A stretch of 64,000 bases of DNA, taken from contig JAFFSR010000010.1 of assembly GCA_017163975.1 (NCBI GenBank), positions 1,054,001 through 1,118,000 on the forward strand, in the 5' to 3' direction. Both the position numbers and the translations under genes were made by a program. The DNA comes from Anastatus disparis (Eukaryota > Arthropoda > Insecta > Hymenoptera > Eupelmidae). Positions 54,892 to 64,000 of this stretch are shown in pieces. The stretch's first letter is position 1. The number at the start of each line of letters is the position of its first letter. The notes below the pieces were generated by a model. It was not told where the DNA came from, ran no database searches, and saw only the letters and a program-made list of their open reading frames with translations.

Positions 54892-55185
54892 TTATGAATT
54901 ATTTTTATTTTGTGCATGAATAATACCATTTTCGGCATCATTTCTTAGTATTTGACACTCTGCCGTCGCGTGCCCCATCTTATTGCAATAAGCGCATTGT
55001 ATTTTATCATATTCCTTCTTAATGCACGCGCCTTCTTTATGGCCTTCTTTGTCACAATAGCTACATTTAACTGCACTTGTACCTGTTTCTATTTTTACAG
55101 GCGTAGCTTGCATTGCTTTTATTTGTGCTTCATACACTTTATTTGTATTTAATAACTGATGTTGATTTTGCGTCATTTGCATCAT
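54892..55185 (-). pseudogene. Gag nucleocapsid with two CCHC zinc knuckles
   Basis: CSYCDKEGHKEGAC and CAYCNKMGHATAEC are two perfect C-x2-C-x4-H-x4-C knuckles separated by 12 residues. They bind retrotransposon RNA for packaging. The upstream frame is broken (stop at about 55206). Confidence 0.92.
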
Positions 55186-55206
55186 GTTATTAAAGTTCGG
55201 TTGAGA

Positions 55207-56459
55207 TCATAATGATAATGATTGTGTATTTTGTGCTACCGAATTTACGGGTTGCAGGTCGTTTATAAATGAGTTTTGAATCTGTGCAAAAAGTCGCGTC
55301 TTTTGTTTATTCTTAAAATTAGCTGCAAGTTGTATAGCTTTTCTTAATGTCTGAGGTTTTTCGCAATGCACTTGCATATCTAAGGGTGATATTAATCCGA
55401 ACAAATAATATTGTAAGGTGTCTCTTTCTATTAATTGCTTTCTGCTAATCGATCTTGAACATTTAATATCGGCATTGTATCGTAAATCGTTAATAATCGA
55501 TTCAATAGAGCTTGTGCATGCGCGCCAAAATCTGTTGCTGACTCGCCTTGTTGCTGTGTTATCTTTAATTGTGTAGATAACTCTTCTAATATTGTTACGT
55601 TATTATACTGTGCCTTTAAGTCTGCTATAAGAGCTTCTATCGACTCGTATTGCATCAAGCGCGCCGTGAAAATATCCGCTGCCTTTCGAGTGAGTTTTGT
55701 AGCTAACTCATACATAATGAAAATTTGACAGCCCGGCCCGAAATTATTTACTATGCTTCGTAGTACTGAACAGAATAAAGGTAATTTATCTACGCTGCCG
55801 TCAAAGGTTGGAATTTCTTTGATCACTTGGTGTAATGATAAATAAGGCGTATTTTGAAAATTTGCAAGCTGCATTCCCGGCGCTGAATTTATTTGTTGTG
55901 CGTTTATTGCGTAATTAGAGTTCATTGGCGTGTTGAAATTAAAATTTGAAGTAGTTTGCGCTGGTATGTTATTCCACGTTTGCGGGCTATTTTGTGAAAA
56001 ATTCGTATTTGTTAGAAAAGTGCCATTATACGGTATTGACGGACGTGTTAGTTGTTCTGGATTTAAGTTTGCGTTTAGTCCCGGTATTATCCACGCACTT
56101 GCTCTTTTATGAGCTTTCGCCGCTCCTAACTGTTCCGCTCTTTTTAACTACATATTTGCTTCTGATTCACTATTCGACTCTATTATATTTGTCCGCTGCA
56201 TTGCACCCACTGACAGTTCCCTACCGATATCCCGTCTTATTTCGTCAATTCCTCTCACAATTTATGATGTAGTTTTTGGCAAATTGGGTCCTTGTGATGC
56301 GGACATTGCATATCTTCTCCTTATTTCTTTCGTTCCTTCCTCCGACCCGCCTAGCAATTCCGGCGCGCCCCATACTTGCGTGTTTCCTGAATTGTAAATC
56401 GGCATGAATTTCCCGCACGGACACGAAGTTATAGGATTATCGCTGTTTTCTCTTTCCAT
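55207..56459 (-). pseudogene. Gag capsid region, frameshifted
   Basis: Starts at ATG 56459 (MERENSDNPITSCPCGK), breaks at TAG near 56262 and at a second stop near 56150, then 55925-55431 reads a capsid-like segment: IPTFDGSVDKLPLFCSVL, MYELATKLTRKAADIFTARL, LIADLKAQYNN, followed by a shift to YYLFGLISPLDMQ ... KAIQLAANF. 'F.G....L..F......' is the opening of the retrotransposon Gag capsid fold. The protein would form the virus-like particle shell. Confidence 0.78.
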
Positions 56460-57495
56460 ACTCCTTGCTGCGAGGACTTCTTATAGGAGATAAGGAGCGT
56501 CCCCTACGTCTCGCTTTTCCGTCCTTTTTCGAAAATAAGTTGATGAGCGACATATTCGACAATTAAGATTTCACAATTAAACTTTTTTTTTAAATTTAAT
56601 TTTTCTTTCTACTGTTTAATTTACGCGTGAGAAGGCGAAGCGTTTACGTTTTCTTATGCGCGCTGATTTTTTATTCTGATTTACGAAGATTTATTAGTAA
56701 ATAATGACAAAATTTATGACATAAAAACGTTTCCACAATCACGTTACTTATGAAATTATTATTAAAATTATTTTCCAATATTTAGACTATAAACTCCTTT
56801 TTTTTCTAACTACGGCAAGAACTATTATTTTTCTTATATGAATGATAAAAATTTATTTTATTTTACTAAGAAATCTGATGAAAATTGATAAAAACAAAAA
56901 TATTTATTTTTCCTTTTCACGTATGCACTTGTTTGAATTATCCCTTTTTTTCACAACATTACTTATAATTTTTAAATATTTACTTATTACCGGCCGACAC
57001 TGCTGGTTTGCGTAATTATATTCACGCACTAATCACTTTTATCTAACGATCTTTTTTTCGAAATCAATATTTTAACTTCATTTGTTCTATTACGAGTTCG
57101 ATTTATATTCACTTTAAGAAGCTATACTACCCCTTGGGACACTTTAATATGTATTATATAACTTTTACTTACTTGTTACAGCAGAGAGTGAGCAGCGTGA
57201 TAAAAAGCATTCTCATTTCTTCGGATAATATTTTCGGACGTCCTTCCTTCCTTCCTTCCTTCCTCTCGTTCAGATCTTCTTCGTTGCTAACTCGCGACGC
57301 GATTTAAAAAAAATATTTAATAAAAAAATTCGCTAAAAAATCTATTTGCTCGCTGTATTCAATTAATAAATTATCTCTCTCTCTCTCTTTCTCAAAAAAG
57401 AAAAAATTCTCTACTTTATTTGACGCGCTTTTTTTGTTCAGTTTATCTCTTAAAAAAAATTTTTATTTTTATTAGCTAAGATCCTCGTTGCGAAT
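56460..57495 (-). other. Gypsy 5' leader
   Basis: About 1 kb of non-coding sequence between primer site and gag start. Contains a (CTTC)n run at 57246-57266 and a (CT)n run at 57374-57390. The packaging signal would be expected here. Confidence 0.6.
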
Positions 57496-57513
57496 CCCAC
57501 ACCGCTGCCACCA
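57496..57513 (-). promoter_or_regulatory. Primer binding site, tRNA-Leu type
   Basis: On the minus strand TGGTGGCAGCGGTGTGGG follows the 5' LTR after a ten-base spacer. TGGTGGCAGCGGTG is complementary to the CCA end plus acceptor stem of eukaryotic tRNA-Leu; after that the sequence departs by a TG insertion before GGGATTCG. It would prime minus-strand cDNA. Confidence 0.8.
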
Positions 57514-57523
57514 AAAAATAATA

Positions 57524-57857
57524 TGTTACGTGGGATTTAATCGATACGCACTCCTATGGGGAGTGTGAGGATGCAAATAAATTAACGAGAGAATTATTAT
57601 AAACTTGACTGATATTTATTATAGCAAAATACAGTAAGAGAGAGACTAGTTACTACTGTGTTCTAGCACGTCCGGCGATGGTCTCACGCTCGTCGTCGTC
57701 CAAAACGACGATGTAAGTAGCCCGCGACGAAGTGCCGAATCAGCACTTCGCGCACCGTGCGATTCTTTGTCCGGAAACTCGGAGTCGCATTTCTCTGAAT
57801 TTCTACATTATTTTATGCTTTATACTTTAATATATGTACAATATAATGTACGTAGCA
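57524..57857 (-). repeat. 5' LTR of the Gypsy element
   Basis: Plus strand TGTTACGTGGGATTTAATCG ... TGTACGTAGCA, 334 bp, same length as the 3' LTR. As read on the minus strand it would supply the promoter. Confidence 0.95.
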
Positions 57858-57861
57858 ATAT

Positions 57862-59183
57862 AATTAAAATTTTAACAATTAAAATATGTAGACTTTTTAA
57901 CTTACCTATTAGGTAAAAAATTACTATTGAATATACACATAAACTGCCTAAGTTGATTTGATATTTAATGACTTAACTTAATATTTTTTTTATAGAGAAC
58001 GAATAAATTTCAGCGATAGCGAAAAAAATTTCTAAAAACACCTGAATTTGAAAAGTATTAAATACAGTCATTTTAAATCAATCATAAAATTTTCTTTCTT
58101 TAAACGCACTTACACCAAGAAATAAATATGATTGTATCAACTGAATCCTTCTATATTAACAATTACAATATACCTCGATAAAATATTCTTTTCATTTAAC
58201 AGATGAGTTCTGTTAATTTGATGGATATCGTAATATTAATTCAATTTAAAATTCACTTTAATTTAACAACAAAGTAAATCAAAATAGCTGTTACATTTTA
58301 TTGTATAAAACAAATAAAATTTAGTTACAAGAAATTCGCCATCTATTATTATTCTATCGAAACGTAACTGTTTTGAAAAGCAGGAGATTTGAAAGTACTT
58401 ATTAAATAAAATAAAAATCTTTATAAAATAAATCTATCAACGACATAAATAATAAATATTTTATTTTGACTTATGTTTTTTTATGTGAACTGTTATTCAA
58501 TTATATCAACAGTAGGACTGTTGATATAATTGAATTGAAACATTTGTATTAAAATAATTCATTAGTTAATTTAAGCATGTGCATATTATTGATTCAATTT
58601 ATAAAATTTTGTTTAAAAGTAAGTCAAACTTTTATTTTGACTTACTTTTTTTTAATTTTAACTGTTATTTAATTATATCAACAGGCGTGCTGTTAAATTG
58701 ATGATCGTGTTTGGGCTATTTTAACTGCACAGATGCTGTTAGATCAAAAGGACTCTGTCAGATTAACAGCAGATATGTTCAATCAATCTAATGACAATTT
58801 GTTCTTTGTGTAGTTTTGAAGAAAACGTACAAATACATTTTTATCAGATACCATGTGTAAATATGTACACTGAAAATACATCGGCCTTCGTCCCGCTACA
58901 TAAGTATGACTGTCCTGGCGTTGGTGCTTCAGCCTACTATAGGAGCTAACCAGCGCTTATACGGAGCCGACCGGCACTTTAGTGGTGCCGGTTTAGTTTA
59001 CGCTTAACAAGCTGTAATAGCGGCATTGTATACATGTGCTAACTGATACCGCAAGAGAACCGCGTGGCACGCTCATGGTACGGGCTCGTGCTCATGCGGT
59101 GCCGGTCACACAGCCTATATAAGCTATGGTGTTTGGCGGTACTATAGACAGATAGACGCCTGTAGCTACACCAATGTTTTCTC
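57862..59183. other. AT-rich spacer with a direct repeat, then a GC-richer segment
   Basis: Direct repeat: AACTGTTATTCAATTATATC at about 58490 and AACTGTTATTTAATTATATC at about 58661, each preceded by ATTTTGACTTA and followed by CAACAG. From 58880 to 59160 the composition is richer in GC with small inverted words (GCCGACCGGCAC, GGTGCCGG) and a TATATAAG at 59115. No gene or RNA can be supported. Confidence 0.45.
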
Positions 59184-59627
59184 AGGGGGGTTATTCACTA
59201 ACTTTTTAACGATAACGATTGACTTAACGTTTTGACGTCAAAAAGCGTTAAGGACTCTACTCTTTCAAGTAATCGATAAACACACGAAAAAATGTTTTAG
59301 TTTATTATTAAATCTTTTACAACAGACATGTACAACATAAATATTCAAAATTAAAATAATTTCAAATAATTATTACATTAAAATTAACATGATTACAAAA
59401 ATAATTGTTTAAGTTTTTGACATATTTATACGCAAATAAATTATAATTTTACTAGTTTTGTTGTAGATTTATATTAGATCTTGTATTCTCCACACATTCA
59501 GTATCAGGACTTCAAATGGACAGTTGATTGGGACATTATGAAAACTTAAGTAATATTTTATAACTTGTTTAATTTTATATGGTAATAATTATATATCCAA
59601 AATAATAATTAGGAAAAATATCATGAT

Positions 59628-59762
59628 CAGTGTTGGGCAGAGAATCCTGCTTTTGACGTCCAACAGCCAACTTCAGGACATCCAAGTCTATGCTGCCCTG
59701 TGTATACGAATGTTCTGAAGTTGTCTATTAGACGTCAAAGCAGGATTCTCTGCCCAACACTG
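59628..59762. mobile_element. hAT MITE with perfect 8-bp target duplication (135 bp)
   Basis: CAGTGTTGGGCAGAGAATCC and the inverse of GGATTCTCTGCCCAACACTG; flanks ATCATGAT at 59620-59627 and 59763-59770. The arms are about 40 bp and nearly perfect. CAGTGTTGGGCA is a classic hAT-type end. Confidence 0.96.
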
Positions 59763-60265
59763 ATCATGATCCATTCATTTTAAATCCCAATACAGAGAAA
59801 AAAGGAATTTTAACAGTATTTGCCTTAAAACACACAACACGTAACATTCATATTAGAAATATATCTGTATCCATGTTTCTATTGTATATTCTTCTAACTC
59901 AACATTATCCAAGCCAACATTTTCATTTTGAAAGACGAAATTTTGAAAACCAATATTTTTAAGTTCTGCAGCAAACTTAACAATTCAATCGAGAAATTGT
60001 AGTTGTTGCCATAGAATATAAAATGCAAATTAAGATTAATATATAATTTTATTAAAAAACGTTTTTTATTGGTGATAAGATAAGTTTATTTAAAACAATA
60101 TTTATATTATTTATTTCTGTTCGTTTTTATTAAAGTACATATATGTCACTTTAAAATCTGTAGATCCAATTGAATTTTAAATTATACACAATTTATCATT
60201 TAATCATGTATGATTACAAATAATTTTTATGATCACTAATATAAATAATAATAAAACAATATTCC

Positions 60266-60270
<5 letters not shown>

Positions 60271-60308
<38 letters not shown>
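60271..60308. repeat. (TA)n microsatellite
   Basis: About 19 TA units just outside the left arm of the foldback at 60309. Confidence 0.93.
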
Positions 60309-60310
<2 letters not shown>

Positions 60311-60374
60311 TTCACAGATTTTAAGTTATATCCAAGAGGATCGAGATATCTTCTCTGTCAGTGTATGTATATAC

Positions 60375-60427
<53 letters not shown>

Positions 60428-61008
60428 TGACAGAGAAGATATAGGGATATCTCTGGAACTTTTTAATTTTGAGAAATTGTCTTCACAACAATTAAAAAGT
60501 CTATAATACAAGTTTCTGGAGTGGCACACACTTCAACAAGGGCTTAAATTACTCGTTTCTGTAAGTAGAATATGTAATTAAATTTTGGTATCGATTGAAC
60601 AATCGTTGTTTACGGTAGATAATTTTATACGTCAAAAATGATACTTTTTTCATATTTTTCTACGTGTGTTTCTTCAGCTATAAAAAAAGTAACGTACTTT
60701 CGATCATTCTCAAATTTTTCGAGCATAATGAATCTGGTAAAAAGAACAGTTTAAGCCTACCCTGGTACATGTGCCCCTCTTTAGGAAGCTGTTAGACTAT
60801 TTTAAATGTTAGTGTAATTTTCACCTAAAAATTACACTATTCTACTTACAGAAACGAGTAATTTAAGCCCTTATTGAAGTATGTGCCACTCCAGAAACTT
60901 GTATTATAGACTTTTTAATTGTTGTGAAGACAATTTCTCAAAATTAAAAAGTTCCAGAGATATCTCTATATCTCGATCCTCTTGGATACAACTTAAAATC
61001 TGTGAAGC
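60309..61008. mobile_element. Foldback element (0.7 kb)
   Basis: Left arm GCTTCACAGATTTTAAGTTA ... TAAGTAGAAT (60309-60575), right arm its inverse ATTCTACTTACAGAAACGAG ... ATCTGTGAAGC (60838-61008). The left arm is longer because an 89-bp hairpin (60350-60438) was inserted in it. Confidence 0.88.
60350..60438. mobile_element. 89-bp hairpin insertion with ATAT duplication
   Basis: CTTCTCTGTCAGTGTATG and its inverse, with (TA)n at 60374-60423 between them. ATAT flanks both sides (60346-60349 and 60439-60442). The other arm of the surrounding foldback shows the uninterrupted site (GAGATATAGAGATATC), which proves insertion. Confidence 0.85.
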
Positions 61009-61380
61009 AAGAAATTAATTTAAACATCTAGTTACCTACATCTAAGAAATTATTTTTCCATTTAAATGATCACATCAAATCGGAGTAATTCTTTTGCTTC
61101 TAGAAATCTTTTCTGTCAATGTATATACATATGTTATGCATAATATAACGTTTTACAGTTTAACGTACAATTTACAACCAAGCTTCAAATTGGTTGTAAA
61201 ATTTGTCGATAAAATCGACTTAGCGCTTCAGTTTAGAAGATTTTCGTCTTTACGTCAACACGATCTCTGATAACGTTCGCGATATTCGATAGTATTTGCT
61301 GAAAAATAATTACTGCACATGCGCGCGTCGGCGTTGAGCTTGCCGTTAGACGTTACGGTATTACTGAATAAGCCCCCAGT

Positions 61381-61858
61381 GTAGTGACAATATTACCAAT
61401 AAATCTTAATTCTACCAGGTTTTGAGTATTTTTTCTTGGAAATGTTTATTAAGAGCATGACGAAGCTGTCCGCCTTCTAATAATATTTCCAATCTTAACT
61501 TATGAATAAACGATGCGTTTAATTAAGTTTTTTTGCTATAAAGAAAAAATTTGTAAGATTAAACTCTAGTGCGGACAACTCAAGAAAACCACCAAAATAT
61601 TATACGTACAAAGTTATAATAAAAACTTTCAATATATCGTATTTTAAGGTTAGGTTTGTCGAGTTTGATATCTAATTTCCAATCCAAGCTCATAAAAAAT
61701 AACAAGTCCAAATGATTTTTTATTTTAACAAAAATTATTGTACTAATATAACTTTAGTGCGGACAAGTCATTATATTTGTTTAATTTAAGAATTTAAAAA
61801 GATATCGATAAAATAAAAAAAGCAAAACTCGATTGCTGCAGCTCCGACATGCCGTCAA
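61381..61858. other. AT-rich spacer without a recognisable gene
   Basis: Two loosely similar segments (AGTGCGGACAACTCAAG near 61571 and AGTGCGGACAAGTCATT near 61753) form a diverged direct repeat. Nothing else supported. Confidence 0.5.
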
Positions 61859-62234
61859 GAAGAGTTCGAGTATATCTGTCCTTTTCTAATTAAAGAATTG
61901 ATTTTTTTTACAAAAATTAATAATTGTAGTAAAAAATAAGGAGATAGCTCTACCTTGTATAATAAAAATTTTCTTTGATGAGGAAAAATTATTTTTATTG
62001 ATTGGTTTTAAAGAAAACCTTGAAAAACTTAAAAAACAGAGATTAGGGTGAATAATTCAGTTTTTCAAAGTTTTCCTAAAAACGAAGCGATAAAAATAAT
62101 TTTTCGTCATTAAAGAAAATATTGCTTTCTATTATACGAGATGGGGCTTTCTTCTTATTTTCTGCTAAAATTATTAGGTTTTGCAGAAAAATAAATTTTT
62201 TCGTTGGAAAAGGATAGAGATATACGATCTGCTC
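61859..62234. mobile_element. Palindromic TTAA MITE, GAGCAGG family (376 bp)
   Basis: TCAA (61855-61858) and TTAA (62235-62238) flank it. Termini GAAGAGTTCGAGTATATCTG and the inverse of AGATATACGATCTGCTC; inner arms share ACCTTGAAAAACTT, TTAGGGTGAATAATTC. Close to the copies at 43613 and 31336. Confidence 0.85.
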
Positions 62235-63789
62235 TTAATTATTTATTATATACCTAAATTAATTAAGAATTTAAAATAGCATAAAAATCATTTTTAAATA
62301 TTTTCCCTTTTACGGCAAGTGAATACAACTTGCGTATAAAATTTGAAACAACATAATTAAGGTAAACTAATGTTTAGTAATAACTTTATAAATGTTACTA
62401 TCCATAATCACATAAATTGTTTGAAAATTACTAAAGTTATTTTCTTTCTCAATTTTTTATTTGTTTTATTTTTAGTCTGCTCTTAAATTGAATTTTTCGT
62501 TAAACGCATTTTGAAATGGAATAAATTATCAAATCAATTGAAAAAACTAGGTGTGGCAGTCGTGGGGACTGGCCGATAGAAGTTAATACTTCTTTTGGTC
62601 AAGTGACAGTCTTGCTTCTCATAGAATAAACAATTTTCCGTCACGCTTTGCTTAAAAATATATTTTGTATTAAATAAATATGTATACGCACAACAAATTA
62701 TCAACTCATGAAGTAGAATAATGGTAGTTCTGGGTAAAGAGAAGGTCCGCCAAATACAATTGCAACTTACTAAGCTACTTAAAAGCATGCAGGAATTGTT
62801 TAAATAATAAGCATATGATGATAATAAATGTGAAAACAATCAATTTATTAAAATTTTTCAATGATTTGATAAAAAAAACTTTATAAAAAAATATATATGT
62901 TTACCCAATACAAATTTGTAACTCATAAAGTAGATGAGTGAGAGTTCCAAGTTAAGAGAAGGCTTCCTAAATACATTTGCAACTTATTTAGCCAAAATTA
63001 TGCAAAATAATTTATTTTCAAAATTCATAAAGCTATATCTTATCATGTTATGAAAAAATGAGAAGTAAAGATTTATGTAATTAACAAAAATCTTTACTAT
63101 TATAAAAAAATATCGTAAATCTATTATTACTAATGACAATTACAAATCTTTATAATATTGTCAAATCATAGGCTAAAAATATAAAGAACTCTCAACTATT
63201 TCATGAAGTAAAACGAGTATCATATATCATACATATACTACAAGAGTCAATTACTTGAAATAAGTAAAAAAAATTTAAGTCGGCAAATAAACTATTATTC
63301 AATAATCAAAATTATGATGTTGAAAAAAAAGCATCTTTTATTAATTTCAACAAAATTTATTGAAGTTGATACTTCTTTTGGCGCGCCTCGAAAATTTGCT
63401 GGGCATAAAAATGCAAGTTGTCGTCACGTTACATTTTAATATGTATTGTGTGCGTGTGACCCTATCTGTGCGCGCATACACAACTAAGTTATAAAAATAA
63501 GAGAGAGAGAACACTATACTATACTAAACAATGTATATTTACGCCTGGATTAGAGAGAAAGAGAGAGAGAGTATGGCAAGCGAATACGCACTACATAAGC
63601 TAAGTATAGAAGTGTAGAGAGAAGGCACATTGGCACATCAGCGTACAAATCGTTGTGTATATGCTCTTTGGGTATTGGGTTACCACACGAGCGTTTAGTA
63701 TGTAAAAAGTGCGCACTCATACGCAGATACATCTTTAACAGCCACCTAATGATTTATATTCTAATGCGTTAATTATTAAAAACTTCATG
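62235..63789. other. AT-rich region with a ~100-bp direct repeat
   Basis: First copy 62690-62800 (AACTCATGAAGTAGAATAAT ... AATTGCAACTTACTAAG), second 62915-63010 (AACTCATAAAGTAGATGAGT ... TTTGCAACTTATTTAG). Short (GA)n tracts lie at 63500-63515 and 63550-63570. No gene is supported; the frame at 62534-62839 lies across the repeat. Confidence 0.5.
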
Positions 63790-63791
63790 TA

Positions 63792-63872
63792 CACTGGACG
63801 GACACTGATTCGCGGCCCAACGTATATTCAAAGGACAAGAACATGGGGTCGCGAATCAGTGTCCGTCCAGTG
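63792..63872. mobile_element. 81-bp CACTG-terminated MITE
   Basis: CACTGGACGGACACTGATTC and the inverse of GAATCAGTGTCCGTCCAGTG, with GCG inside both; arms of about 25 bp around 30 bp. TA flanks both sides (63790-63791 and 63873-63874). Perfect arms suggest a young insertion. Confidence 0.9.
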
Positions 63873-64000
63873 TATGTTTGTATTATGTATGTATGAGCGC
63901 TATATATATATATCGCTCCGTCAAACAGTATCGTCTCTGATAGTTGCACAAAAAATATCATAAAAACAAATTCAATTAGATAGAAAATACTAACTTTTTA

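Larger units (their letters stand above)
48879..57857 (-). mobile_element. Ty3/Gypsy LTR retrotransposon, 9.0 kb, defective
   Basis: Two 334-bp LTRs in the same orientation flank gag and pol fragments read on the minus strand. Identical ATAT 4-mers flank the element (48875-48878 and 57858-57861), a Gypsy-type target duplication. The primer site next to the 5' LTR matches the 3' end of tRNA-Leu. Gene order gag, zinc knuckles, protease, RT start, integrase is that of Ty3/Gypsy (Metaviridae). The RT core and RNase H are deleted and every gene has frameshifts or stops, so it is non-autonomous. The two LTRs differ at about 12 positions, so the insertion is old but not ancient. Confidence 0.93.
59184..61380. 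mobile_element. Element with GGGGGnTTATTCA termini, 2.2 kb
   Basis: Left AGGGGGGTTATTCACTAAC and right TTACTGAATAAGCCCCCAGT are inverted. Behind them both ends are rich in ACGT words (AACGTTTTGACGTCAAAAAG on the left, GACGTTACGG on the right). No coding region. It carries a hAT MITE and a foldback inside. The target duplication was not resolved. Confidence 0.5.

Noticed and set aside
58880..59160. tRNA or small RNA gene in the GC-richer segment
   Set aside because: No A-box/B-box pair or cloverleaf could be drawn; short inverted words are not enough.

Overview
The window is AT-rich (about 70% or more by eye) eukaryotic DNA that consists almost entirely of transposable elements nested in one another. 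It has the look of a repeat-dense insect chromosome. Hymenoptera (perhaps an ant) is my guess from the mix of families: Jockey/CR1-type non-LTR, Ty3/Gypsy, Tc1, Mutator-like transposase, palindromic TTAA MITEs and long TA microsatellites. That is inference, not proof. I see no rRNA, tRNA, CRISPR array or prokaryote-style operon. The only piece that resembles an ordinary host gene is one internal exon at 39630-39987.

Layout. 1-950: no gene. 964-3540: a 5'-truncated, frameshifted non-LTR retrotransposon. 4223-6311: remnants of an RPA-like (OB-fold) gene split by a solo LTR (4455-5586) with perfect CAAC target duplications, followed by a degenerate minisatellite. 8375-31312: the most complex block. 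A repeat I call 'family A' is cut by a CMC/Chapaev-like element (9739-31127; CAYGGTG termini, 118-bp TIRs, 4-bp TTCA/TTTA duplication). Its broken transposase gene occupies 13331-13747 and 28884-30799. That element was in turn hit by a Tc1 element (10415-12536), by a foldback element now 15.1 kb long (13748-28883), and by a TTAA MITE (29739-30112). The foldback carries two CACTG-terminated elements (16571-20500 and 20556-26512), which carry further MITEs and satellite blocks.

31336-36240: palindromic elements, including a satellite-rich element with ACACAGCATG termini, a hAT MITE and another family A fragment. 37780-38118: N-terminal exon of a tyrosine-recombinase-like protein between GC-rich hairpins. 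43201-48547: a Mutator-like DNA transposon with long TIRs and a transposase fused to a DEDDh exonuclease; it is nearly intact. 48879-57857: a Ty3/Gypsy element on the minus strand with two 334-bp LTRs, ATAT target duplications and a tRNA-Leu-type primer site, but the reverse-transcriptase core and RNase H are deleted and integrase has lost a catalytic Asp. 59184-61380: an element with GGGGG-TTATTCA termini containing a hAT MITE and a foldback. 61859-62234 and 63792-63872: two more MITEs.

How it works together. Nothing here is a cooperative gene set. The value of the window is its record of insertion order, with several empty-site proofs, and two themes that recur: (1) many elements are built as near-perfect palindromes, and (2) three unrelated-looking elements are filled with short palindromic motifs (ATTTCATGAAAT, AATATTCCATGGAATATT, ATTTACTTGAATCAAGTAAAT). 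The likely active machineries, by inference, are the Mutator-like element and whichever transposase mobilises the TTAA-flanked palindromic MITE family, which has at least six recognisable members here.
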